A stretch of DNA of 64,000 nucleotides from Alkalihalobacillus pseudalcaliphilus (GTDB taxonomy: Bacteria; Bacillota; Bacilli; Bacillales; Bacillaceae_D): contig LFJO01000005.1 in NCBI GenBank assembly GCA_001038565.1, positions 806,711-870,710 on the forward strand, read 5' to 3'. The position numbers and the translations under genes are program-made. The notes under the pieces were generated by a model that saw only the letters and a program-made list of their open reading frames with translations, searched no databases and was not told the DNA's origin. Numbering within the stretch: position 1 is the stretch's first letter; each line of letters begins with the position of its first letter. Positions 1-8,756 of this stretch are shown in pieces.

Positions 1-78
1 GAATCTCGGGGTTGCGGGCTGAAAAAGGAGTAGCAAGCCCGAGCAAACAAGGAATCTCGGGGTTGCGTGCTGAAAAAG
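1..78. repeat. Tandem direct repeat, 51-bp period, cut by the window edge
   Basis: The string GAATCTCGGGGTTGCG followed by GCTGAAAAA occurs at 1 and again at 52, giving a 51-bp period with one mismatch (GGGCT against GTGCT). The first copy starts at the window edge, so more units may lie to the left. No coding potential is seen. It adjoins the dispersed repeat modules that fill the rest of the gap up to 478. Confidence 0.6.
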
Positions 79-91
79 CGGCATGATGTCA

Positions 92-190
92 CAATGAGCT
101 CTTGAAATTAAGAATTAGTCGTACCCTAGCGAAGCATAATTTTCGGTAGCGACGAGTAACGCTCCATGTTCGCACTAACTTTCATACAAA
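92..190 (+). repeat. Dispersed repeat, P module (copy 1)
   Basis: This is a degenerate copy of a repeat also seen at 15333, 21940, 41650, 46805 (minus strand) and 59690. Shared landmarks are GAATTAGT, then GAAGCATAATTTTCGGTAGCG, a GCTCC return arm, and an ACTTTCATA end. It is joined directly to the H-type module at 190-400 and lies upstream of the ABC gene at 479. It carries no credible gene; a 64-codon reading frame here is only the repeat read through. Confidence 0.6.
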
Positions 191-400
191 AACCCACATG
201 GCGAAGCCCCATTCACTTCGCCACCAACAAAGATGAAAGTAGTGGCGACTGTTCAAACTGTTGGCACGTATACAACTCGATCACCATCAGGAGTCGGCCT
301 GAACAAACAGAGAGCACTTTCCTGCTAAGGTCATTTATCTCGAGATGGATGACGAGCTAACTTCAGGGCACAAACTATCGCCCATAAGTAACTTTTATAT
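190..400 (+). repeat. Dispersed repeat, H module of about 200 bp (copy 1)
   Basis: The same ~200-bp sequence recurs on the minus strand at about 9864-10060 and 37614-37830. It has a hairpin with arms GGCGAAGC and TTCGCC followed by CACCAACAAAGATGAAAG. Near its right end is ACTTTTATATAAAAC, like the end of the P module. Similar translations in all three copies reflect repeat identity, not a gene. Confidence 0.65.
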
Positions 401-478
401 AAAACTTATGAAACCTAAAGCTGCTATTATACGTAAGCATAAGGGTGGGTTGAATCAAAACAAAGGAGGAAATAAAGA

Positions 479-1405
479 ATGGTTGCAATTCTAAAGGTCG
501 AAGGACTAGGAAAATCATTTAAGGATAAAAAAGTCATTGAAGACATCGGCTTTGAAGTCCAAAAGGGTGAAATTATGGCAATCCTAGGACCTAACGGGGC
601 AGGAAAGTCAACATCTATTCGTAGCATATTAGGGATCATGTATACAGAAGAAGGGAAGATTTTGTACGAAGGGAAAGAAGTACGCCATGTCCCAAGAGAA
701 AAAATAGGCTACTTACCTGAAGAAAGAGGACTCTATAAAAGTGTCAAAGTCATTGATTTATTATTATATTTTGCCGATTTAAAAGATTATCCATTACATA
801 AGGCGAAAACAAGAGCGTTAGAGTTGTTGGAGAAATTAGGATTAGAAGGCAAAGATAAAAGTTCTATTGAAGAACTATCAAAAGGAATGGCACAAAAAGT
901 ACAATTTATCGCTTCGATTATTCATGAGCCAGAGCTCTTAATTTTGGATGAACCATTTTCAGGGTTAGATCCTGTCAGCCAAGATCTATTTAAGAAGGAA
1001 ATAAAAGCACTAGCTGATCAAGGAACAGCGATCCTATTATCCTCACATCAAATGAATATCGTTGAAGAGTTGTGTGACCGCTTATTTATGATCAATAAAG
1101 GCCGCAAAGTCATCTATGGAACATTAGATGATGTGAAAAGGAAATTTGCTAACTTTAAATGTACGATTCAAGGTGTGAACGAAAAGAATGCTCTAGAAAA
1201 AATAGCTCATGTTGTAAGAGTGGAGCAAACAGGTGATAGGGCAACTCTCTTTTTAGAAAACGATGTCGATGTGAATAAATGGATTCGACTAATACCTTCT
1301 GAATTAGATATACAGGAACTAAAAATTGATCGAATTTCCTTACACGAAATCTTTATTGATATTGCTTCTGATCGTCTTAAAGGAGGGTATGTATATGAAA
1401 AATAG
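479..1405 (+). CDS. ABC transporter ATP-binding protein (NatA/YhaQ type)
   Basis: This 308-residue protein is the ATPase of an ABC-2 type exporter and should work with the permease that follows. Visible motifs are Walker A GPNGAGKST at residues 37-45, signature LSKGM near residue 140, and Walker B LLILDEP near 158. A C-terminal domain of about 80 residues follows, as in the NatA/YhaQ/CcmA-like group. ATG 479 has a good AAAGGAGG site. Its end overlaps the next start by 11 bp, so the pair is translationally coupled. The substrate is not evident; sodium or drug export is typical of the family, but that is inference. Confidence 0.9.
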   Translation: MVAILKVEGLGKSFKDKKVIEDIGFEVQKGEIMAILGPNGAGKSTSIRSILGIMYTEEGKILYEGKEVRHVPREKIGYLPEERGLYKSVKVIDLLLYFADLKDYPLHKAKTRALELLEKLGLEGKDKSSIEELSKGMAQKVQFIASIIHEPELLILDEPFSGLDPVSQDLFKKEIKALADQGTAILLSSHQMNIVEELCDRLFMINKGRKVIYGTLDDVKRKFANFKCTIQGVNEKNALEKIAHVVRVEQTGDRATLFLENDVDVNKWIRLIPSELDIQELKIDRISLHEIFIDIASDRLKGGYVYEK

Positions 1406-2621
1406 TATGAAAGTAGCTAAATGGGAAATAAAACGTAACTTACGAAATAAATCATTTATCATTTCCATATTATCAACACCGCTTTTATTTATATTATTTT
1501 TCTCCATTCCGATGTTATTTAATTCAGGTGGTGAAACCGACCAAAATTCTTTAACTTTATATGTGGAGGATCCACTAGAGGTGTGGTCAACAATTGACTC
1601 TACAGGTTTAGCAGATTCATTAGATTGGGATGTAGAATTAACGACAGAGACGCCGTCGGCCGCTTTTTTAGATGATAAGGAAAATAGCGTTATGGTCTCA
1701 TTTCAAGAAGAACATATAAGGTCCGGTCAAATTCCAACATATCTGAGTGAGGATTTATCAGAAACTGATCTACACCAGCTTCAAGCGATACAGCCGTTTG
1801 TCAAACAAGCACAGTTAGAATTGTTTGGGTTCGAAAATGATGAAATTGAAATAGCGAGTATGCCTGTGTCATTTATCGCACAAGCTGAGTCGGAAACAGA
1901 TCAGGCTGAAGAAGCAGGAGGGGCTTTCTCCTTTTTAGAAAGGCTTGTTCCCGGAATATTTGCGGGTGTTATTCTATTTTCAGTTGTGATTACTGGCATG
2001 ATGATATTTACAAGTGCCTCACAAGAGAAGAAAGAAAAAGTGTCTGAAATGATTTTGTCATCAATCACACCCCATGAGCTCATGCAAGGTAAAATTATTG
2101 GATACTTTGTATTAGGTGTCATACAGGTTGCGAGTTGGATAGCGATTATTCTGCCATTCTTAACATGGTATGTTGACTTTCCATTATTGAGCTATTTATT
2201 TGTTCCAGAATTACTTGTACTTGTATTAATCGCTGTTGCAGGTTATTTATTATTTGCTGCTATATTTGTTGGGATAGGAGCAACGGTAGATGAAGTAAGC
2301 TCAACTAGCAACTTTCAAGGGATTATTTTTATGATACCATGGTTACCGTTCATTTTATTAGGTCCAATTCTTTCTGATCCTGAAGGGTTAATCGCCCAAA
2401 TTGGAAGTTATTTTCCGCTAACCGCCCCGGGTGTCTTGATTATACGTTTATCGATGCTTGAAGAGTGGCCGTGGATTGAAGTGATTATTTCAATGCTAAT
2501 CCTTTTTGTAACGATTTGGTTATTCATCAAATTAGCTGGAAAAGTATTTAAGACAGGAATTCTTATGTATGGTAAAAATGCTACACCAAAAGAAATACTC
2601 AAGTGGATGCGAGAAAGTTAA
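1395..2621 (+). CDS. ABC-2 type transporter permease (NatB/YhaP type)
   Basis: This 408-residue membrane protein pairs with the ATPase encoded just upstream. It has one N-terminal membrane segment (about residues 20-42), a large extracytoplasmic domain of about 150 residues, then five or six C-terminal segments, the usual NatB/YhaP layout. I chose ATG 1395 because AGGAGG at 1381-1386 sits 8 bases upstream; an in-frame start at 1326 would overlap the ATPase much more and has no such site. A hairpin terminator follows directly, so this is a two-gene operon. Confidence 0.88.
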   Translation: MKNSMKVAKWEIKRNLRNKSFIISILSTPLLFILFFSIPMLFNSGGETDQNSLTLYVEDPLEVWSTIDSTGLADSLDWDVELTTETPSAAFLDDKENSVMVSFQEEHIRSGQIPTYLSEDLSETDLHQLQAIQPFVKQAQLELFGFENDEIEIASMPVSFIAQAESETDQAEEAGGAFSFLERLVPGIFAGVILFSVVITGMMIFTSASQEKKEKVSEMILSSITPHELMQGKIIGYFVLGVIQVASWIAIILPFLTWYVDFPLLSYLFVPELLVLVLIAVAGYLLFAAIFVGIGATVDEVSSTSNFQGIIFMIPWLPFILLGPILSDPEGLIAQIGSYFPLTAPGVLIIRLSMLEEWPWIEVIISMLILFVTIWLFIKLAGKVFKTGILMYGKNATPKEILKWMRES

Positions 2622-2633
2622 TAAGAATTTTCT

Positions 2634-2681
2634 AGCTTGTCAGTGCTTCAGAAAAATGTGAAGCCTTGGCAAGCTTTTTTT
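2634..2681 (+). terminator. Rho-independent terminator of the ABC operon
   Basis: A two-part stem, AGCTTG...CAAGCT enclosing GCTTC...GAAGC, is followed by seven to eight T residues. It lies 13 bp after the permease stop and separates the ABC pair from the spoVA operon. Confidence 0.8.
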
Positions 2682-2713
2682 GTGCCATTAATCTGTGGAA
2701 ATCAATTCTATTC

Positions 2714-2743
2714 CGAATGAAAATATGACCTTGTCACATACTA
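2714..2743 (+). promoter_or_regulatory. Sigma-G-type promoter of the spoVA operon
   Basis: A -10 element CATACTA at 2737-2743, identical to the sigma-G consensus, lies 17 bp after CGAATG at 2714-2719 (consensus TGAATA). It sits 45 bp before the spoVAC start. This fits forespore expression of spoVA, known in Bacillus subtilis. It also argues that spoVAC does not start at the upstream in-frame GTG at 2695 and that the operon truly begins at spoVAC. Confidence 0.7.
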
Positions 2744-2787
2744 TCAAAGTCGAGAGTAGTACGGAAAATACGGAGGTTAGAGAAGCG

Positions 2788-3252
2788 ATGGCTGAACAAG
2801 ATTTGAAAAAAGTCAATCAATATCATAAAAATATCGAGCTATATCAGCCTAAGCGTGGCTTTTTTAATCGAGGTATCAAAGCGTTTGTTGTGGGCGGTAT
2901 ATTATGTGTTTTTGGTCAATGGCTTAGTAATCTATACCTCCTCTTTTTGGACATTAATGAAATAGAGGCAAGGGCATTAATGATGTCAACTTTTATCCTT
3001 TTAACAGCGATAATCACAGGAATTGGTTGGTTTGATAAAATCGCACAATTTGCTGGAGCCGGTACGTTAATTCCTGTTACCGGTTTTATGAATGCGATGA
3101 CCAGTGCAGCATTAGAATATAAAAGTGAAGGGCTTGTCTATGGTATTGGAGCTCATATGTTCAAATTAACCGGAGCCATTATTGCAATTGGGGTTTTGTC
3201 TTCTTATTTGGTAGGGCTTGTTCGTTTAATAATACACTACATTATTCATTAG
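2788..3252 (+). CDS. spoVAC: Stage V sporulation protein AC
   Basis: SpoVAC is a membrane component of the channel that moves Ca-dipicolinic acid into the forespore and out during germination; the B. subtilis protein has been reported to act as a mechanosensitive channel. This 154-residue protein (B. subtilis has about 150) has a polar N-terminus, then about four hydrophobic segments. It has the family-typical stretches AFVVGG (about residue 33) and FAGAGT (about 91). ATG 2788 is chosen because GGAGGT lies 10 bases upstream and the sigma-G promoter lies inside the longer frame. A paralogue is encoded at 48114. Confidence 0.93.
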   Translation: MAEQDLKKVNQYHKNIELYQPKRGFFNRGIKAFVVGGILCVFGQWLSNLYLLFLDINEIEARALMMSTFILLTAIITGIGWFDKIAQFAGAGTLIPVTGFMNAMTSAALEYKSEGLVYGIGAHMFKLTGAIIAIGVLSSYLVGLVRLIIHYIIH

Positions 3253-3273
3253 TTAGAAGGGGTATGGTCGGTC

Positions 3274-4269
3274 ATGAAAACGTGGACGTTTCAAAATGGG
3301 ATTTATGTAGAATCAAGCGGCACCGTTGCTGGTCCAAAAGAAGCGGCAGGCCCTCTTTCGGAATCATTTGACCAAACCTATCAAGATTTATATTGTGGCG
3401 AAGAGTCTTGGGAGCTAGCAGAAAGAAAGCTCATGGAAGATGCAATTACACATGCGTTAAAAAAAGCAAATAGGAAACAAGAAGACATTGATATTTTCAT
3501 TGCTGGAGATTTACTTAATCAGATGATTACTTCTAACTATAATGCAAGAAAATTAGCTATCCCTTATCTGGGGGTTTTTTCAGCATGTGCAACTGTAATG
3601 GAGGCGGTGGCGATTGGAGCAATGATGATTGATGGTGGCTTTGCCCATTCAATTTTACTAGCTACGAGTAGTCATCATGCTGCTAGTGAGAGACAATTTC
3701 GCTATCCAAATGAATTTGGCTATCAAAGGCAGGAAACGGCCTCATACACAGTTACTGGAGCAGGAGCATGTATATTGAGTCAGAAAAAGACGAACATAAA
3801 AATTTCAGCAGCAACGATTGGTGCAGTCGTCGATTATGATATGAAAAACCCGTTTCAGTTTGGAGCGACGATGGCCCCAGCAGCGGCTGCAACGATTAAA
3901 AGTCACTTAGACAATACGAAAACGTCTGTTGGAGATTATGATTGTATTTTGACGGGTGATTTGGCACGTGTAGGATCTGGGATTTTGCATAAGCTATTGG
4001 AAGAAGAGGAAATAAAGCTTTCACATACGTATGATGATTGTGGCACGATGATTTATTATACCGATCAAGCCGTCAATGCAGGTGGAAGTGGAGCAGCATG
4101 TTGTGCTGTCGTAACGTTTGGTCATGTATTTAAATTGATGAGGAAAGGTGTATTTAAAAAAGTTCTCGTTGTTGCAACGGGCTCTTTATTAAACCCTTTT
4201 ATGATTTATCAAAAGCAGTCGATTCCGACGATTGCCCATGCGGTTGCCTTTGAAAGAGAGGACATGTAA
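3274..4269 (+). CDS. spoVAD: Stage V sporulation protein AD
   Basis: SpoVAD is a thiolase-fold protein that binds dipicolinic acid and sits with the SpoVA membrane proteins in the spore inner membrane. The 331-residue length is normal for the family. Typical stretches are SGTVAGP near residue 15, SACATVMEA near 106 and TGDLARVGSG near 228. It follows spoVAC by 21 bp, and its stop codon overlaps the start of spoVAE (TAATG). The second operon encodes a 338-residue paralogue with the same landmarks. Confidence 0.95.
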   Translation: MKTWTFQNGIYVESSGTVAGPKEAAGPLSESFDQTYQDLYCGEESWELAERKLMEDAITHALKKANRKQEDIDIFIAGDLLNQMITSNYNARKLAIPYLGVFSACATVMEAVAIGAMMIDGGFAHSILLATSSHHAASERQFRYPNEFGYQRQETASYTVTGAGACILSQKKTNIKISAATIGAVVDYDMKNPFQFGATMAPAAAATIKSHLDNTKTSVGDYDCILTGDLARVGSGILHKLLEEEEIKLSHTYDDCGTMIYYTDQAVNAGGSGAACCAVVTFGHVFKLMRKGVFKKVLVVATGSLLNPFMIYQKQSIPTIAHAVAFEREDM

Positions 4270-4619
4270 TGGAATATCTCGCAGCTTTTATAGTTGGTGG
4301 TGTGATTTGTTTCTTAGGACAAGCTTTACTGGATCTCGTTCGCTTATCACCGATTCATACATTATGTGTATTAGTAACACTTGGTGCCATGTTAGATGGA
4401 TTTCATCTTTATGACCGAATTATTGATTTTGGCGGGGCAGGGGCTATTTTACCGATAACTAGTTTTGGGCATTCTTTCGTTCATGGAGCGATGCAAGAGG
4501 GTGGCAGAGAAGGGTTTATTGGAATAGGTATGGGGATGTTTGAGGTTACATCTGGTGGTCTCTCTTCTGCTATCTTATTTAGTTTTTTAGCTGCTATATT
4601 TTTTAAGGCGAGGGGGTAA
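4269..4619 (+). CDS. spoVAE: Stage V sporulation protein AE (AEb type)
   Basis: This small hydrophobic protein of 116 residues has about four membrane segments and belongs to the SpoVA channel. The conserved FGGAGA-PITSFG stretch lies near residues 56-69 and resembles the FAGAGT-PVTGF stretch of SpoVAC. The ATG overlaps the spoVAD stop by one base, which points to coupled translation. Length and order match spoVAEb of Bacillus. Confidence 0.93.
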   Translation: MEYLAAFIVGGVICFLGQALLDLVRLSPIHTLCVLVTLGAMLDGFHLYDRIIDFGGAGAILPITSFGHSFVHGAMQEGGREGFIGIGMGMFEVTSGGLSSAILFSFLAAIFFKARG

Positions 4620-4625
4620 TGGTGT

Positions 4626-5207
4626 TTGGAGCAAAAGCAAGTAATTGTAGTTACCGATGGGGACGCGGCTGCATTAAAAACGATTCAATATGTAGCCAAT
4701 AAAATAGGTGGACTTTGTATAGCTCAATCCGCAGGAAATCCAACGCATTTAACAGGGCAAGAATTAATTGAATTAATCTTACAAGCAGATAAAAACCCAG
4801 TTTTTGTCATGTTTGATGATTGTGGCTCAAGATATGAGGGGCTTGGTGAACATGCGATGAGGATTGTGTACGATGAGCCTATGATCCAAGTCATTGGAGC
4901 AATTGCTGTAGCATCTGCGACACATAGTAAGGAGTGGGCCAAAGTTGATATTTCTATAGACCGTTTTGGCCATTTAACCGAGTATGGAGTCGATAAAAAT
5001 GGTTTCCCAGACTTAGAAATTGGCAGAATTAACGGAGATACTTTATATATTCTTGATGAATTTGAGATACCAGTAGTCGTAGGCATTGGTGATATAGGTA
5101 AAATGGGAGGTTTTGATGATGTGAAAAAAGGTGCCCCGATCACAATGCAAGCAGTACAAATTATTTTAGAAAGGAGTGGTAACCTTGACAAAAAAAAGAG
5201 ATTATAA
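4626..5207 (+). CDS. spoVAEA: Stage V sporulation protein AEa
   Basis: This is a soluble protein of 193 residues starting at TTG 4626, with an AGGGGG site overlapping the end of spoVAE. The N-terminus has the VVTDGDAAAL stretch, followed by SAGNPT near residue 35 and the VGIGDIGKMGG stretch near 160, all usual in SpoVAEa. Its role in B. subtilis spores is not well defined; it is co-transcribed with the channel genes. It overlaps spoVAF by 23 bp. The second spoVA operon in this window has no counterpart. Confidence 0.9.
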   Translation: MEQKQVIVVTDGDAAALKTIQYVANKIGGLCIAQSAGNPTHLTGQELIELILQADKNPVFVMFDDCGSRYEGLGEHAMRIVYDEPMIQVIGAIAVASATHSKEWAKVDISIDRFGHLTEYGVDKNGFPDLEIGRINGDTLYILDEFEIPVVVGIGDIGKMGGFDDVKKGAPITMQAVQIILERSGNLDKKKRL

Positions 5208-6675
5208 GGATGAACCGCTATTTTATAAGAGCTATCGAGACAATATTGCCTATCTAGAAGAACGGCTAAAGCTAGATATTTCTTTCGATATCGGTGTTCG
5301 TGAGTTAGAAATCCTAGATCATCGGATTGGGATTTATTATGTAACAGGTCTTACTGATAACTTATATATCATTGAGATTATGAAAGAATTAATGGATCTA
5401 GGCGCTAGGAACCGAAAATCTTCAGATGTATTTGGTGCTATAAAAAACCATCTCACACATGTCCAAGTCGAAGAGACGAGAGAAGTCAATAATGCGATTA
5501 AACAAATGCTTTCGGGATTAATATTTATTATCGTTGAAGGATATGATCAAGCATTTATTATCGATGTTCGTCAATATCCTGGGCGTGGACCTGAGGAACC
5601 AGACACAGAACGTGTCGTTCGTGGTGCACGTGATGGTTTTACTGAAAATATCATCATGAATACGGCCTTAGTGCGAAGAAGGATTCGAGATGAGCGTTTA
5701 CGACATGAAATTACTCAAGTCGGCGTACGCTCTAAAACAGATATTTGTATTTCTTATATAGATGGTATTGCCGATCCTGACCTAGTTGATATTATTAGAA
5801 AAGAGTTAGATTCGATTGAAATAGACGGACTAACGATGGCCGATAAGGTGATTGAAGAGTACATTGTTAAACAAGGTTATGATCCATTTCCTCTTGTTCG
5901 TTATACGGAGAGGCCAGATGTAGCGGCAACCCATTTATTAGAAGGTCATGTTGTGATTATGGTTGATACATCTCCAAGTGTCATTATTACACCGACCACT
6001 TTCTTTCATCACATACAGCATGCGGAGGAATATAGGCAAGCACCTGCAGTCGGATCATTTTTACGCTGGGTACGAACAATCGGAATTGCAACGTCTTTAT
6101 TTATCATTCCTTTTTGGTTGTTGCTCGTTATTGAACCTACTTTATTACCTGCAGCTCTAGATTTCATTGGTCCTGAGGAGACGAATAATATCCCGATTCT
6201 TTTACAAATCTTATTTGCTGAATTTGGGATTGAGCTACTGAGGATGGCGGCTGTTCATACACCTTCACCATTAGCCACAGCCCTTGGCTTGGTCGCAGCT
6301 TTATTAATAGGTGAAATGGCGATTGAGGTAGGTTATTTTACAACAGAAGTTATCTTGTATGTCGCTTTAGGTGCTATTGGTATGTTTGCTACACCTAGTC
6401 ATGAACTAGGGGTGGCTTTGCGAATCATTCGAATTGCCCTTGTCTTATTAGTTGGGATATTTAAAGTTCCTGGTTTTGTTGTGGGAACGTTAATACTAAT
6501 CTTCTGTTTGACGGCAATAAAACCATTTAACAAGCCTTATTTTTGGCCATTTATTCCTTTTGACCCACCGGCATTATGGCAAATCTTAATTAGAGCCAAT
6601 GTTCCATCGATGCGTTGGCGTCCAAGTATTGTAAATCCACAGGATCCTGTTAAACAGGATTTAAAAAATGAATAG
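5185..6675 (+). CDS. spoVAF: Stage V sporulation protein AF (GerA-family A subunit paralogue)
   Basis: This 496-residue protein is related to the A subunits of nutrient germinant receptors. A soluble N-terminal half carries the family stretch GARDGFTE near residue 150, and about five membrane segments fill the C-terminal half from about residue 295. I chose TTG 5185 because AAGGAG at 5171-5176 is 8 bases upstream; an in-frame GTG at 5176 lies inside that site. SpoVAF is reported to help amplify germination in B. subtilis. It is the last gene of the operon and is followed by the lysine riboswitch. Confidence 0.92.
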   Translation: MTKKRDYKDEPLFYKSYRDNIAYLEERLKLDISFDIGVRELEILDHRIGIYYVTGLTDNLYIIEIMKELMDLGARNRKSSDVFGAIKNHLTHVQVEETREVNNAIKQMLSGLIFIIVEGYDQAFIIDVRQYPGRGPEEPDTERVVRGARDGFTENIIMNTALVRRRIRDERLRHEITQVGVRSKTDICISYIDGIADPDLVDIIRKELDSIEIDGLTMADKVIEEYIVKQGYDPFPLVRYTERPDVAATHLLEGHVVIMVDTSPSVIITPTTFFHHIQHAEEYRQAPAVGSFLRWVRTIGIATSLFIIPFWLLLVIEPTLLPAALDFIGPEETNNIPILLQILFAEFGIELLRMAAVHTPSPLATALGLVAALLIGEMAIEVGYFTTEVILYVALGAIGMFATPSHELGVALRIIRIALVLLVGIFKVPGFVVGTLILIFCLTAIKPFNKPYFWPFIPFDPPALWQILIRANVPSMRWRPSIVNPQDPVKQDLKNE

Positions 6676-6700
6676 TCTACATATATGAGGCATGTTGGTG

Positions 6701-6729
6701 TTGCGAACGGCGTATGATTATGGTAAAGT
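6701..6729 (+). promoter_or_regulatory. Possible sigma-A promoter for the lysA leader
   Basis: TTGCGA at 6701-6706 and TAAAGT at 6724-6729 are 17 bp apart and lie about 35 bp before the lysine riboswitch core. The match is moderate, but the position is right for a riboswitch-controlled transcript. Confidence 0.4.
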
Positions 6730-6761
6730 TAGAGCAACAATTTCATGAACCTCATGTAAAA

Positions 6762-6950
6762 GTGGGGTAGAGGCGCAGGAAGAATCAGTATACTTATGGA
6801 GCGGGTGGAACGCATAGATATGAGTAGAAAGGTCGACTTGCCGAAGCCTACATATGTACCACATTATGTAGAGCTGGGGTGTTATTGAAGAAATAACGCA
6901 CTGTCACTGAGGAATCAGTGGAGGACTATTCATTTTTTAGTGGGGTTACG
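6762..6950 (+). ncRNA. Lysine riboswitch (L box)
   Basis: The conserved L-box strings occur in order: GGTAGAGGCGC near 6766, a GTATAC-like segment, GACTTGCCGAAGC near 6834, AGCTGGGGTG near 6872, and the closing ACTGTCACTGAGG near 6900. These match the class that binds lysine and controls lysA and lysC in Bacillus. It lies between spoVAF and lysA, with a terminator hairpin directly after it. Expected behaviour: lysine binding favours termination before lysA. Confidence 0.9.
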
Positions 6951-6956
6951 TCGGCG

Positions 6957-6986
6957 AACAGCTAGGTAACACTAGCTGTTTTTTCT
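6957..6986 (+). terminator. Riboswitch-controlled terminator before lysA
   Basis: A perfect 9-bp stem, AACAGCTAG/CTAGCTGTT, with a 6-base loop is followed by a T-rich run. It lies directly 3' of the L-box core and 78 bp before lysA, as expected for the expression platform. Confidence 0.85.
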
Positions 6987-7063
6987 TTTACCTTTTAACA
7001 GAAATGAACAATCCAGTCGTGATGTGTTGATTATATAGAGAGAACAAATGAGGGAGAGATATT

Positions 7064-8386
7064 ATGTATATACATGGAACTAGTCATATTAATCAGTTTG
7101 GACACTTAGAAATCGGAGGAGTAGATACGGTTCAACTTGCCAAACAATTTGGAACACCACTTTTTATTTATGATGTATCTCTTATTCGAGAGCGAGCAGC
7201 TGCTTTCCAACAAGCCTTTATTGATGAAGGGATACCTTACCAAGTGGCTTATGCAAGTAAAGCGTTTAGTTGCCTCGCGATGTTTCAATTAGCGGATGAG
7301 CTTGGACTAAGCCTTGATGTTGTTTCTGGTGGAGAACTATTTACGGCGATACAAGCAGGTGTACCAATGGAGAAGGTTCACTTCCATGGCAATAATAAGA
7401 GTATAGCTGAATTAGAAATGGCGGTAGACGCTGGGATTGGTTGTGTGGTCGTTGATAATTTCTATGAGCTTGATCAGTTATCGCGTATTAGTTGGGAGAA
7501 AGGGAAGTTGATGAAAATCTTGCTCCGGATTACTCCAGGGATTGAAGCACATACTCATGAATATATTTCTACAGGTCAAGAGGATTCGAAGTTTGGATTT
7601 GATATTGAAAGTGGGCAAGCAACGGAAGCAGTGAAACGAGCATTAAAGGCAGAATACATTGAATTATTAGGCGTTCATAGTCATATTGGGTCACAAATTT
7701 TTGAATCGGCTGGTTTTGTTATGGCTGTAGAGAAGGTTTATCGCTCTCTTGAGCAATGGCGGGATGAGCTTGGTTTTGAGTCTTCCGTCTTGAATTTAGG
7801 TGGCGGTTTTGGTATCCGTTATACAGAAGAGGACCAACCTTTACCGGTCGGAAATTATGTACGTGAAATGATTGCGATCGTGAAACAAAAATCGGCCGAA
7901 TTAGGAATGAATATTCCTGAAATTTGGATTGAGCCAGGTCGTTCATTAGTCGGCGATGCTGGAACGACGTTATATTCTATCGGTTCTTCAAAAGAATTAC
8001 CTGCTATTCGTAATTATTTATCTGTTGATGGTGGAATGAGCGATAATCTGCGACCGGCATTATATCAAGCCAAATACGAAGCGGTGCTCGCCAATCGTGT
8101 CAATGATCGAGCAGAAGAAGTATATTCGATTGCGGGAAAGTGCTGTGAAAGTGGCGATATGTTAATTTGGGATTTACCGTTACCGAAAGCCAACCATGAA
8201 GATATTTTAGCTGTATTTTGTACGGGTGCTTATGGTTATTCAATGGCGAATAATTATAATCGTATTCCAAGACCTGCCGTTGTTTTTGTTGAAAACTCAG
8301 AAGCTCACATCGTGATTGAGCGTGAAAGTTACGCTGACTTAGTTCGGTTAGATCGTCCGCTTGCGAAGGTTGTTAATCATTTATAA
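7064..8386 (+). CDS. lysA: Diaminopimelate decarboxylase
   Basis: This PLP enzyme converts meso-diaminopimelate to L-lysine and CO2, the last lysine step. The 440-residue length is typical. The PLP lysine is K66 in YASKAF; HSHIGSQ lies near 206, the glycine-rich LGGGFG near 245, EPGRS near 289, and GKCCESGD near 360, which supplies the conserved active-site cysteine. ATG 7064 has a GGGAGAG site. The gene stands alone between the L-box terminator and its own terminator at 8486. The spoVAF-lysA order matches B. subtilis. Confidence 0.96.
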   Translation: MYIHGTSHINQFGHLEIGGVDTVQLAKQFGTPLFIYDVSLIRERAAAFQQAFIDEGIPYQVAYASKAFSCLAMFQLADELGLSLDVVSGGELFTAIQAGVPMEKVHFHGNNKSIAELEMAVDAGIGCVVVDNFYELDQLSRISWEKGKLMKILLRITPGIEAHTHEYISTGQEDSKFGFDIESGQATEAVKRALKAEYIELLGVHSHIGSQIFESAGFVMAVEKVYRSLEQWRDELGFESSVLNLGGGFGIRYTEEDQPLPVGNYVREMIAIVKQKSAELGMNIPEIWIEPGRSLVGDAGTTLYSIGSSKELPAIRNYLSVDGGMSDNLRPALYQAKYEAVLANRVNDRAEEVYSIAGKCCESGDMLIWDLPLPKANHEDILAVFCTGAYGYSMANNYNRIPRPAVVFVENSEAHIVIERESYADLVRLDRPLAKVVNHL

Positions 8387-8485
8387 ATCTCAAGTTCATT
8401 AGCCGTATAAAGCTCATGATATAAACACTCAATTAGAGTGATAAAACCAATGAAATGCCAAGAAATGAAAGATACATGGAGCAGA

Positions 8486-8517
8486 AAACGCTTGGAGTTG
8501 ACCAGGCGTTTTTTTGT
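8486..8517 (+). terminator. Rho-independent terminator of lysA
   Basis: The stem ACGCTTGG...CCAGGCGT (one G-T pair) with a 6-base loop is followed by seven T residues. It lies about 100 bp after the lysA stop. Confidence 0.8.
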
Positions 8518-8669
8518 TATGTGAGATTATTCTGGAATTATCTATCCATATAAGGTGAGAAGAACCAAATATTCATAATAAATGTCCACGAATCACTCTA
8601 AAAGCATGATTATACAATCTATTAAATGGGAATGGTGTTGTAAAGATTTTCTTATTGGTAGGTGATAAC

Positions 8670-8756
8670 ATGAAGTCAAAATATGTATGGGTTTTTGCTC
8701 TCGCTTCGCTGGGGGGGTTAATAGGTATTGTCATTTCTAGGTTAGTTTTTCAATAA
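8670..8756 (+). CDS. Small hypothetical membrane peptide, 28 residues
   Basis: The frame encodes a short basic N-terminus (MKSKYVW), then one hydrophobic segment ending in arginine and a short tail. An AGGTGA site lies 5 bases before the ATG. It is isolated between the lysA terminator and the T-box promoter. One membrane span with a positive N-terminus fits a small membrane protein, but the length makes chance possible. No function is assigned. Confidence 0.4.
   Translation: MKSKYVWVFALASLGGLIGIVISRLVFQ

Noticed and set aside
166-360. 64-codon plus-strand frame near the left edge
   Set aside because: Its translation is matched by frames in the other H-module copies (for example minus strand at 37652-37870); it has no ribosome binding site and is repeat sequence read through.
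4724-5191. 155-codon minus-strand frame
   Set aside because: It is the antisense shadow of spoVAEa, which has clear family motifs on the plus strand.
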